From: Xiphophorus maculatus
Taxonomy: Eukaryota; Chordata; Actinopteri; Cyprinodontiformes; Poeciliidae
Assembly (NCBI RefSeq): GCF_002775205.1
Contig: NC_036454.1
Span: forward strand, 10,746,882 to 10,810,881
Length of the DNA: 64,000 bases
Direction: 5' to 3'
Under the pieces are notes generated by a model. That model was not told where the DNA came from and made no database searches. It was given only the letters and a program-made list of their open reading frames with translations. Of this stretch, positions 41,664-54,500 are shown piece by piece (within the stretch, counting starts at the first letter, position 1; the number at the start of each line of letters is the position of its first letter). Both the position numbers and the translations under genes were made by a program.

Positions 41664-41669
41664 TTTATT
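41664..41669 (-). promoter_or_regulatory. Candidate sept2 polyadenylation signal
   Basis: Minus-strand AATAAA about 770 nt after the sept2 stop codon. Other TTTATT matches on the plus strand exist nearby (about 42000). Confidence 0.4.
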
Positions 41670-42434
41670 TCAGAAAAGTACAAAAAAAAAGATTGTCGAC
41701 AGCTAAATACAAGTCCTTTATGGCACATAGTTAAGAAATGATTGTTAACCCAAGATAAAGACAAAAAGATGAGAATGGCACATCAGATGGACAACAGCGC
41801 GGGAACAAAGATTCAATCTGGAGGGGTTAGAAGAAGTTAAATAAAGTCTCTAATATGGATTTTCTTCTTAAGAAACGTGTAGTGTAGACAGTTTTAAACT
41901 GAAGTTAATACAGACACGATCACAACTGTTTTCAGTCTGTAGTTTGGATCTAAAACTGCAGACAAAAACAAGCAGGTGATTCTAAAGTACAGTTGGATTT
42001 TATTGTTAATTATTAAAGTTCTGCTGAATTGCAATGAACCACATAATACCGAAGAGCTGCAGCCGGCAGGACTGAAGGCAAAAAGAGGCTGAAAGTTTAA
42101 TTAGACACAAAACAAAAGTTAAAACTGACAGCAAAACAGACAGAAACTGGCGGTGAAAGTAAGATTCAAACATCCTGTAAACTTTAGTGACGTCTTTTAG
42201 TACCGTTCTCAATGGCAGACAGACAACGACGACGTAAGGCTAATTAACGGATAAATGTTCATGATAGTCATCTTTTTTTAGAGAATAAAAAACAAAACAG
42301 AACAGTGTGGTTCTCCAGGCAGCTGGTGGATGGATGCGTAGCGGGAGCAAACAGACGAAGAAGCAGATGATGAAGATCCAGGTGTGATTCCTGATTGGAG
42401 GGTTTCTGTAAGTATGGCGGACGCTTGACCTGTT

Positions 42435-42500
42435 TCACTCGTCAGATTTCATCTTCATCTGAGCCTGCATCTGAGCGAGCATCTCCTGCATGCGCCGCAG
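42435..42500 (-). CDS. sept2: sept2 last coding exon
   Basis: Acceptor TCTCTGCAG, then [20 protein letters not shown] and E, with TGA at 42435-42437. The tail is shorter than in human SEPT2. Confidence 0.94.
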   Translation of the reverse strand: MRRMQEMLAQMQAQMKMKSDE

Positions 42501-45500
42501 CTGCAGAGAAACAACAAAAAGAATCAGAAAATTAAAAATAACCAATGAAAAACAAATATTAAGATGGTTTTCATACAGCTAAATAAATATCTTTCATAAA
42601 TTAACTGTGTAAAAACCATTTAAAATTTCTGTGTATTTTTTATTATTTTCAGATGTAATGGCATCAGGAAAGTGACTAAAGTGTTTAATTAATGTTAAGA
42701 GTATTTGTTAGTAAGTATTAAATAAAACAAGAGTTTTGGTGACTTTTAAAATATCTGTTGCCATCTTGTGGCTGTGAACGTTAAGGTCAGCAAATACTAT
42801 TTTCCTCTTTATTGTTTTAATTTGTATTAAAATAACCTTTTTCTTCTGTGTTTGATTATACCAGCAGAGAAAATAGCATACATATATTATCTCAAATAAA
42901 CCTAGTTTCCCTCATCTTACATTTTATTTTGAAAAGTTTGTCTTTTTGTATTATTTCCTCCTACCTGTGTTTTATTTGTAACCTTTACCTCAGTATCTTG
43001 CAGAAGTACAAGTTCTATTTTGACACTTTTAATGTGGTGAAATTGAAAGTATTTAAAGCGATAAGAAAAATTTTTCAAAGCGCTGCTCTCTGATCAGATC
43101 CCTGTGATCCAGTCTGATTATATTTTTTATTCATCTCTTTTTCTTATCAAGTTTTTATTCATCATTATTGTCGCTTTGATTTATTGTTCTTAAACACTTT
43201 TAGATTCTTTAAAATGTTTAAAATATTTTGAAAGAACATCTGGATGTGAAGCAGAGTCATAAACCCAAAAGTAAGATAAAACCTTATTACTGTAAATTAT
43301 TGTTGTTATTTTTGTGAATCTGACTTTAAAGCATGTCAAAAATGTCAGGCATCGAGAGTCAAATAAATCAGCTTTAATATTCCTGAATTAAGATTTCAGT
43401 TTAGTTACTGAAACATTATTTAGCTCTAGCTTTTATCACTGAATGATCCATACTGTTAGCTCATTTGACATGCACTGAAGAAATGCTTAAAATGTGCATC
43501 AACAAAGAATAACATTTATTTATTAAAATACCACCTATCTTAGTAAATAAATCCTCTCACCTATAAGATTATCTATTTTCCTAGATGTAGTGATGAATAA
43601 TATTTGTAATAATTTAAGTCAAAGATTATAATTCAGTAGAAAATTGTGTATTCTGTACAGAACTGTAAGGTATTTACGCCATCAATGCGCCCTCTAGTGG
43701 TCTAATTTATAATAATCAGGTAATATAGTTAATACAGTTGAATGCAGTTCAACTATATTAATCTTTATTTCTTGCCATCTTTAAATCATATACTATTTTC
43801 ACAATTACAATTAAATATAAAAGAAAGAAAAAGGACATAAAAATGCCCTTTCTGGAAGAATTTCTTTTGCACACGGTCGAAATAGCTGACGGTACAGATT
43901 GTGAATTGACAGATTTTTATTACAACTATGCAAGTTGAAAACCTTTACAATCTCTTATTTGAGCTCCTATTTTATTATTGCAGCAAATAATAATTAAATA
44001 TTATTAATTAACTAACCCAGTTAACAAAACAGAGCTGTTGAATCAGTTCCACTTGGCTCTTACTAGTAACTTTAGATTTTAAGAGCAGAGGAAGTGACTG
44101 CAGTGGTGTTTCCTCCCGCTGCAACAATTACAACATGTAGAGAAAAGCAGTTCTTCTCGCCGGCGCTGAGCGCCTGGAGGCTACTGAGGTCACTCCTACC
44201 ATAAAACTCAGCTAGGACATGCAGGGAGGAAGTGATGGCATATCCTGTCGGCATACTGCTTACAAACAACCGTGATTGAGCCCCAGCTGCAGCAGGCCAA
44301 TCAAGAGCAATCAGAAAACAACATTTTAAAATTAGGATGTTTTCCTTGCTTATAAATACAAGAAAAAGGGCAGAAAAGACGATATGTGACCCCGAAATAG
44401 ATTTTTATATATAATAAAGAAGAGTAAACTTCCACCAAAAAAACTTGAGATTTATCTCAAAACTTTTCTAGAAAAAACAAGAAAATTTCTGTTGTTGAGA
44501 AGTCGAACATTTGCTAGAATAAAAAACTTACATTTTTTTAGATCAGTCTCAAAAATTCAAGAAAAATTTTTTATAAATGTTGTACAATAACCCCATAATT
44601 TTTCGAAAAAACAACATGGAATCTTCTGATTTTTTCCCAACAGGTTTCCGACATTTGAAACTCAAATGTTTGAGAAAAAAATTGAAATTTGCTATAAAAA
44701 AAACTCATACATTTCTGAGAATAATCTAAAAAATTTTGTAGTTTTTCTAGCAAATTTCTGACTTTTCAAACTCAGACATTTTCTTGTTTTTTCTATAACA
44801 TTTCTGAGATTTTGTGGTAGAAATTTACTCCTCTTTTTTATTTATAGTAGCAGTAATACACCAGCATAAGCAGCAGTGCAGAGAGACTAGAGATCAGCTT
44901 GTGCAGCCTTCTTTATTTGTTTTTACCTCCAGCTCTTTCTGTAGCAGAATCTGGTCTTTATCCACCACATCCTCGTCCACAGCTCTGCAGGAAAAACCAA
45001 AAAATGAATAAAATTAACCTGAATGAAAACAGCTGAGGGTTTCCTGTTGATCTGATCAGCGTCTCACCTGCCGGCTCTCTTCAGTCTCTCGGACCGGAAG
45101 TTCTCATAATGCAGATCCTGAGTTACTTCCTGGAGGTCTTGCATGTGGGTCCTAAAACAACCAAAAATTCAAACAGCTTCATTCAGAAGCTCTTGATAAG
45201 CTTCAGATGGCCACAAGAGGGCAGTAACGTTTAGCTTTAAGTCATTTTCCAAACTAGACCGGTTCTGTTGAAGTTTTCATGTCTTACTCCAAAAAGTCCA
45301 CTAAGCTACGAGGTTTTATTGCCCAGGAGACTCACACAAGCATGGTGCGTAGCTTCAGGAAGTCATTGTGCTCTGGGTTTTCCACCTCCACCACCCCCCA
45401 CGGGTACAGACGGCCACGTATCTTCTTCCCCTTCACCTCAATCAGCTGGTTGGACCCGATCACAGCAAAGGGGATGCTCGCCTGCAGAAAGGACGGTAAA

Positions 45501-48500
45501 AGTCAGTGGCTGCACAGAGAAACGAGGAGGAATATCTTGATGATATTTATCCTCCCACCTTCAGCACTCGGGTCTGCTCCTTAAACTCCTCGTCTTCATC
45601 AGAGTCAGCGTCAGGAAGCTGGTAGATTTTGATGCCGTGCTCAGCGATTTCATCCAGGATCTGATGAGAGTTTGACAGGAAAACAAACCGTGAGGCTGAG
45701 GAGCAGAAACAGGTGGAAACAAACACAATCTATCGCTATCTATGTATCAGTTTCTGCCAGCATTTATTAATTAAAACCAACATTATTAAAGATAATAAAA
45801 CCTTGATCAAATTTATTGTGACAATGATAAGTCTAAATCCTAGTGACAATAAATTAAACAACAAGAAATACGATAGACGTCCACCACTGACTGAAGAACA
45901 TATTAAAAACCTTTGGCATATATTTGTACTCAACATGTTGTAGAACATTTACAACATTTAAAGCTGCAAATATTTGGGGGATCTGTCTGTCTACTATATT
46001 TGCACATCTACAAAAAACTGAAATTTTGTTCCATTCTTTATAAAGCAGTTCAGGCTTGGTCAAGATAATAGAGATCAATAACATCTGGATTTATGAAAAT
46101 AAAACAGTTGAACTTTATTTACTGATTGTGGAAGTTCTCAATGCAGTTGGCTGCATTGAATTTTATTTAGGGGTATCTGGGTAAAAGGGATAAATAGATT
46201 CTTGATTTTTAAATATTTTTAAATATTTTCATGTTCTCCTTTCACCTTGCAATTATGCTCAAACTTTTGTGTCAAAAATCTCAAGAAAATACATAATTTT
46301 GTAGTTAAAAGTTGATGAAACAAAACAGTTCATGCGGTATGAATATTTTTACAAGGCACTGAGGAGTAAAGCAAACTTGAAAGACAACCGAAGAAACACA
46401 TAAAAGTCAGAAAATAAAGTCATAATAATATGAAAATAAAGTCATAGAACAAAGAATTTTTATTTCGACTTTATTCTCATCTGAGAATAAAGTTGAAATA
46501 AAAGGGGAATAAAGTCGTAATAAGAGAATAAAGTCATAATATTACAAGAATAAAGTCGCAATATTATTACTTTATTCTCATAATTGGGGAAACAGAATCC
46601 ATTTCTATTAAAGGGTAAAAATAACAGCTCCAGCTTTCACTCGCCAGGTTTAAAAACTCAATAGTAACTTCCAGGTTTGCGTAAGAGCTTGTTGTTCCAG
46701 CAACACTTTTAATTAAAGCTCTGCCATGGAGGAAAAAGGCACGAGAGCAAAGCAGCAGACAGGTGAAATAATAACAGTCTGTGTGTGGATTCAAGCTCTT
46801 AATAAGTACGGAAAAAGGTCGCTCTCCCTCCTTTTTCTTCTCCGGCCGGTAAAGAAACAAGTAAAAACAAAGGAGCTTTCTTCTCTGCTACTGCAGGGAC
46901 ATATGTCACTATTTATTATTCTAAACATCAAAGCTGCATTTTTCTTTTGTTTTCACAAGAGCAGAATTTTTCATATTCACAATGTAGGTTTACATAAAGG
47001 AGCCAAGAAATGCCAAGTGTTGTTTTAGGGGGACTTTCATGTGCTGGCGTACATAATGGGACAGTAATGAGTCAGCTGGGGAAGTGAGCGCAGGTTCGCC
47101 TGCTGGAGTCCATGTTGTGGCGGCCGGCTTGTTTTCTCAGTGAGCGCTGGACGCCGAGTGTGTGTGTGAGATAGTGTGTGTGGGGCATTGTTGTGGGGCA
47201 GATCTAAAAACAAACAAGCTTCGCAGGACTCAGAGGAGAGCGTGACACCGGATCTGAGCCTCCTTCCCCCCCTTTGGTCATGTACGCAAAAACACCCAAT
47301 GTACAGAAGCGGCGTACGTGGCGGCTAAATAAACACAACTGTGACGAGGCTGAACACAAAGAATTTAGGGAAACTGTACAGTCAGAAGGAAAAATAAACA
47401 CGCTGATGGGAAAAATCGAGGCGCACAACAAATCGAGGCGGTCAGTAAGCAAATAAGATGAATTAGAATTCAGATCTTAGGATGAAATAAAATAAAAATT
47501 AAAAATAAAAAAAAAGCAGCTACAACTGAAACATGCTCAAAGGAAACTACACTTAAAAGTTTACCGGGTCATTCCTGAAGCACAGTTTTGTAGTCTGTCA
47601 TCATCTGTTTGCAGCCCCTCCTAATCCAAAATGTCTGTTTACCAGAATTATTCTGCTCCGCAACTTGTGCTTAAAACAGCCTGACACCTGTAATCAGGAC
47701 CTCTCATGGATCATCAGCTGCCAAAATCACCGCCTGCAGCAAATCCCTGTTGTCTCCTGCTGATTTAACAATGTAGGCCTCAACGCTACACCAGACTCTC
47801 CTCAAGAGTGAGCGAACGAGCAAGCTGTGTATTTTAGTTGGCACCTGCATGCTGGCAGTGGAAGCCATTTTGATTTTTATGACTATCCTGCTGGGCATTA
47901 ATACAACACTGGCCCCAGCAAGCCTCCTTAATGTTGTTATGGTTGGCTGTACGGGTCCACTCCGCGATGTTCAGGGAACAAATCAACTGTTACACCAACC
48001 GGGTTCCTTCAGATATTTAATGTAAACATTCCTGACTTTTCTAGACTCAACTTGGCATTAGAAAATATTAAAAAATAAAGTTTATCATGATTTTAATGCA
48101 GATATTTCCACAGTGAGCAGCAGAGTTTAAGAGAAGGAGAGATATAAAATAAGTTAAATAGCAGTAGGACACGAGGGAGGAAGGAACTGAAGGACAGACA
48201 CAAGGAGGGAAGAAAGGAAAGGAGAGAAAAAAGGTATGGCAAAGAAAAATTTGGACAAAATAGAAGACAGAGGAAAGAGAGAAGGAGGAAAGTAGGACAG
48301 AAAATATTTATGAAGGAAGGACAAAAAGGGGTAAGAAGGAAGGTAAGAGAAAGGAAGGAAAGGAGAGCGAGAGAAGAGAGGTAGGAAAAAAATCAGAAAA
48401 AAAGACTATAGGACACAAAAGAGGAAGGAAGGTGGACTCAATGGAGGAACGATAATAAAGAAGGAAGGAAGGGAAATAGGAGTCAAAAGAGGAAGGCATG

Positions 48501-51500
48501 GAGGTAGAACACAAGTAAGGATGGAAAGGAGAGAAAAAAGGGAGGAAGGAAAAAATGACACTAAAGAGGAAAGAAGGGAGGTAGGAGTCAAAGAAGGGTA
48601 TAAGACACAAAATAGGAAGGGAAGGAGGCAGAAAGGAAGACAGCATTTAGAAAATGAAACAGATGCGTACATAAATTTTTTAATGTTATATTATTTTTTG
48701 AAACCTCTCCAGGAACCAAACACTCATGACTTTACCGCAGTATGGATCAGTGGAACCATCTGATGTCTAAGTTTGTTTCTCATTTTGTACTATTTATTTC
48801 TTTATCTTGGTATATTACATATATACACATAACCTGCATCTTAACTCGAGTCGAGCAAATCTCAATCTCGTAATCTGTTGATGACAATGACAAATAAATC
48901 TTATCTTATCTTAAGTAAATATTACTTTAGATTTTTGGAAACTAAGTATTTTTTTAAGTTGTGGTATTTCATCATGTTGAGGTTGACTGTGGTTTACCAG
49001 TTAGAAATGGGTCAGGAATTTAAACGCCACAAGTCACAGCAAACATGGATTTATACAGAAAAGCAGGGATCAGACCGTTATAGAAATAGCAGCATTAGAT
49101 ATACTGCAGTGGTTATGTGTGGCCCAAATATAGCAATACCTGCAGGCCTATACATAGATATAATTACTCAGAGGGATGTGGTGGGACAACAGCGAAGGTC
49201 GAACCAAAACCGCCAATCAAAACAAGGCGCAGAGCCGTCATTAAAGGGATCAACGTTTTCACCGTGTCAGCCTCAGATGGGAGTAATGTTTTTATGATTT
49301 GTTCATTTTCACACAAGCAAACCCACAAAAACAAGTGACTCAAACACCTAAACAATTTTCACAGGAGGAAAACCTGTGAGTCGAAACACTGCTGACACAT
49401 TCGCAGTTGCACAGTTTTTCTCACGTGCCTCTGGAGGACGGAGCTAATTCTCCTCTGGGGTGGCATCTTGCGTGTGTCCACGAAACCTAAACTGCAACAA
49501 TACTTGGAAGTGTACAAAAGCATTCCAAGGAAATCAACAATGAGCACACGGGGGAAAAAAACAAAACAATTAAATGCATCTCGGTATTAATCTACCTAGA
49601 TTGAAAAGAGAATTGAAAACTTGCAGGAAGCAGGTTGGGGACACTTTTGACGTAATGTTTATGTAACGGAGCAGCTCTCTGCCAGCTTCGTTAAGAAGCG
49701 CATCTGATCAGCTTTGGACCAACATTCGCTTTGAGAGAACATCTAAATCCTTGAAAAATCCAGCTTCTTTACACAAGCGGCCCTTTATCATGCTCTTTTA
49801 AATAATATCAGTTTGCTCCAATCTCGTTATGAAAGGGAACAGTGTTTTAAAGCAAAGAGTAACTAATGGTGGACCGACTGGTGGGACAGTATGGGGCTGA
49901 GGGACTGGGGCCCTGTTTTTCCAAGGCTGAAGAATTTTTTAAAGGAAAATCCCAGCCACTGTGATTGCTCTGTGATCCTAACAACATTCCAGTTGATGCA
50001 AACAGCTGCTTGCTCTTTGCCTCGCAAAATAAAAAATAAAATCCTCTCTGCCATATTCCAACCAGAAATGCTCTTTGTAGCTTTTGAATGACTGCATGAA
50101 GTAGAAGGAAAATGATAAATATGCACAAAAATGCAATTTTTACTTATTTTGCTGTGTTTTACACTTTTTAAAACCCCCTTTTACTTGGAGGTACAGCTGA
50201 AATCTTTTTGTCTCTTTCAGCTTTGGACATCTATAGAAACAAATGTTTGCTCCCTTTTCCTTTTAAAATGGCTCAAAATCAGACAGAACGAGAAAGTCTG
50301 TAAAATCAAGTGTTTTCAAGTGTCGCCACAGAGTCTCAGTGGAATTAGGTCTTTGTGGACTGCGTCACTTTTACACTCAAAGATGGTTTGATCTAAAACC
50401 AAACACTTCATGCTGTATGTTTATGAACATCCTGCTGAAGGCAAACCGTACATCTTAATTTTCCATCACGCAAAAATTGACTTTATGGTAAAAAATTTAA
50501 TTTTTGGTCAATTTTGACCAGATGAGACCAGCTTTTGGTCTCATCTGGTGAGATAAACCTTTTCCACATATTTGTAATGTCCCTACATGGGATGCAGAAA
50601 ACCTCAATTAGAACTCAAGGCCTTCTTTCAACGGTGGTTTGCTTCTTGCCTCTAATCCACACTAATCAGATCAGTAGGAGAATCTGTCAGACAACTTTAA
50701 CTGAACTCAGTAATTGCAGCTTTAGATCCTATTTTTAAGGACAGATAGATTTGTATGTCATCTACCCCACAGTGACAATAAATATTATGCCTAGTGATAA
50801 TCCTAAAGGGAGCATGTCCAATGAGAACAGGGTGGGGCCCAGGACAGATCCTTGAGGAACTCTCCAGGTAAGTAGAGTTGCAGCTGGAAAAATTTCATTT
50901 ATCTTTACAGAGAAACTTCCCTCTGTTATGCATGATGGAAACAAAAGAAGAGCAAAACATTTAATGTCTACATATGGCTTGAGACTCGTTAGGAGAAGGT
51001 GATGAACCATCCGGTTAAATGAAGCCATAAGGTCTACAAGTATCGGTAAAATTGTTCTCGAGTGTATTGGCACTTTTTAAAACCAGAATGGATTTGTCAT
51101 TTACACACTACAAAGTTTGAACCAGTAAAGAAAAGTTTTCTCCAAAACTTAAGACAGAAAAGCTGGTTTAGAAATTGGTCTAAAATTTGAGAAGACTTAA
51201 ATATTTTATATTTGAAGAGAGGCTGAACTACAGCAAGCTTGGAGCAAAGACAGAGAAAAGTGATGTAATTACCAACATGTTCTGACAACACAGAAAACTT
51301 CCTACAGTTTTCTGTGATTCACAAAGTATACAGAGCAAAGCTGATACAAATGCAACCCAAATAAGAAAGGCCACAGTTCAGACCATCATCTGAAAATTAA
51401 CTGGAAAATCCTTTACAAAATTTGTCTTCTGTCATATAAACTCAAAAAAAGGGAAAAAAAATAAATAAAGCACACACCTTGGTGTAGATTTTAGGCCTGA

Positions 51501-54500
51501 AGAGTAAGCGACACAAAACAGAAGTATTAAAACTAGAGAATTTGTTTTTAATTTTTAAAAAAAAATCCAGTTTAAAATCAAATAAAAGCTGAGAACACCG
51601 AGCCAAGCATTATTAACAATAGTAAACAATACTTCATGTTTAATTACAAAAACAAAGGGCAGGCAAAGAGGAGAAAGAAAAGCTTATTTCTTGCTAGTTC
51701 ACCATTCTTTCTCCTCTTTCAAAACTTAATTTGCCAACCTGAAAGATGGGAACAAACACTCGTCTCTTAGCGGGAAAAGCTTTTCAGCCAGTCATCTTTC
51801 TCCAGCCTGCAGAGAACCTGATGAGAGCGAGGGAGACCCAACAATACCTGAACCACAGGAGGGGGTAGCAGGGATTTAGACTTCAGACAAGCCTCTTGCA
51901 GAAAAAAGAATAACATGTTTGCATGCACCAACTTGTAGCCAACCTCTGCCTCACTTTCACTACTATAATCTGGCATTAATGGTAAAAAAGAGGAATAGAT
52001 GGTGGGTAATTGTAGCTGCAGAAAGTCAGTGATTTACCAGAACAATTTGGCAATGGAGAAAAAAAAACAGGCTTGCATCTTCAACCTACAGACATAGGTG
52101 GACAGAAGACCCAAAAACATTGTATTTTATTCAAATAAAAAGTAAAAAGTTGCCAAAAAATTATGCAGGACTAAAAAAGTATTTGGTTTAAAAGTTACTG
52201 AAGCACTAACTGGTAAAAAAAAAAAAAGAAAAGAAAGTAAGCATTTGATTTCTAAAAATGATTTAATCAGACAGACCAAAATATAAAGTTATGTAGAAAT
52301 CTTGGTACAAAAAGACCAAAATGGAAATAATTTATATTAACAATTACAAAATAACAAAATGAATTTATTTCAAAGTAAAACTTTAACAGGATCTGCAGGT
52401 GTGTGTCTGTGTCTGATGAATCTTTGGTTAAAACAAGCCTGTTCTTCCTTCAGTGAAGTTACTCAGTGGGTAGAGTATCCAGAAATATTAATCAAGAATA
52501 ATGACACTTAATAAAATTACTCAAGTAAAACAAAATCGTACAAAATACTGATAAAAGTATTTTTCCCCAAAGGTTACTCAAGTAAATGTAGCCAGTTGCT
52601 ACCCAACTCCACCTACAGAGCATTTCGTTGTGACACAAAAACAATTTCTTTCTGTCCATGACATTAAAAAAAACCTTAATATATTGACTACAATAAAAAC
52701 ATATTTATTAAAAGTTAAAAAAAATGCATTCAAGGTTAGTGTGTCCCAACCACATGAGTACCATTGATCCACACACACGCGCGCACACGCCTCCCTACAA
52801 ACGCACACACACACACACTCCTATTGTCTGAGAAAAGTATTTGTACAGTTAAGACCACCCACCTCTCTGATCAAAGAGCACAGACACAATTGAGCTATTC
52901 ATGTAATCTTGTATTTAAGTGAGACTTTAAGAGGGGAAGCAGAGTGAATATAGGAATTCAACCAGACCAATATTTTTAAACTGGTCTAAGAGCTACACTA
53001 ATAAATGCAACAGATATAATCGACTCTTTAGCGGCGCTGCCCTTCAGCACTTTCTCAGAACAGAGGACCGTATGTTCTGGAGTTGCTCGCTCCATAAGGG
53101 AAAGCAGATATTTATTGTTTTAAAATCAGCGGAGATGTGAAGCAAGCCTGGGCACAATGACCGCAGGAGAGTAGGAAAATAAATATATCCGCGTGTTTGA
53201 AACACTCGCAGGAAAACGGCCAAGCACAAGAGCAAGGACGCACACAGAATGGAGTCATTCCTGCTTTCATTTCAACTTTCTAAGAGAGTTTACAATCTGA
53301 GAAATGGTATAACAAACACAAGCAGTGGAAAAGCTGCGCAGAAAAGATCTATGAACAATAGATACAGATACATCTCAAAGAAAGTGAAACTCACACAAAG
53401 TAATGAACATTAGCCAAAAAATATAATTCCTAAAGAAAGTGTTTCTTCACAGAGTGCTGTAATCAAAACAAATTTTTTGAAAGTTAAGTGGAAGGAAAAC
53501 ATTGGAGGAAAAAAATCCACAAACAACAGGGATAAACAGTCTTAAGAGGCCTGTTTGAGTTTGTGGACAGAGGAGACTGTGAGGTTGAGAAAACGGAGGA
53601 AATTTTAAATGTTCAAGTGGATGGCGTAGAGTTGATTGAGGAGGAAGAAGAGCAGATCATTCCCCCGCAAAAATGTGTTGAACGTTTGGAAACATCTTGG
53701 GTTCGGCAAAGATGGTGGAAAGAATCATTCCATCAACATAACTGGATGTGAAGTATTTATTCTTTCTTTTTTTTTTTTAAGAATGCAGGAGGTAAATGTT
53801 ATCGTCCATTTATTGCTATCACGTTAAGCTGATCAATATATCATGATGTGATTTTAAGTATCTGTATCGGTCTATGTTAGAGACTATTTTGTTCAAAGTA
53901 TTAAAAACTAACATGTAACTACAGCATTTTTGAGATACAGCTAACTTTCCATCATCACACAGAACAAACTGAATTTCTTAAATTTATTCTAATGGTGGGT
54001 TAAGAACCAAAAGCATCTGACGCTTCAAGTTTGACTCATTTGCACTTTGAATGCAGACGCTTGACATTTTCCTCTACACTTAGCGTTTCTCCCGTCAGGT
54101 GCATCTAGTTTACATTCAATGTCTACATGGAGGCGTGTCAGACGTGTCAAAATTGCTCTAGCCGGTATTTTCCTTTGCTGGCCTATTTGTCAGATGCATT
54201 GGACACTCCTGATGCGTCAAACGCTCCAATGTGCCTCCACACAGACTTTGAAACCAGACGGGCCTGACGCTCAAAACATGTTTGGTGTGAATGCACCATA
54301 AGGCTACTGTGTTCTTACTGAAGTCACATCTGGGGGAAAATATCATTTTTATCAAAACTTAATTTGCTTTTCACCCAGCGTTTTGCTTTGGGGGTGGAGG
54401 ATAAAACTGATATGACTAACACTTTGTTGTTCAGCTCAAACCAGACAACGTTATGTGTTGCTTCCTCTGCAATTCCAGTCTAAACCTGCTGTCCTCCCAG

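Noticed and set aside
46400..46590. Cluster of AATAAA as poly(A) signals
   Set aside because: They are mostly on the plus strand, where no gene is transcribed, and are part of an AATAAAGTC tandem repeat.
48308..48672. 112- and 88-residue Phe/Ser/Leu-rich frames
   Set aside because: Low-complexity translation of the polypurine tract, with no domain.
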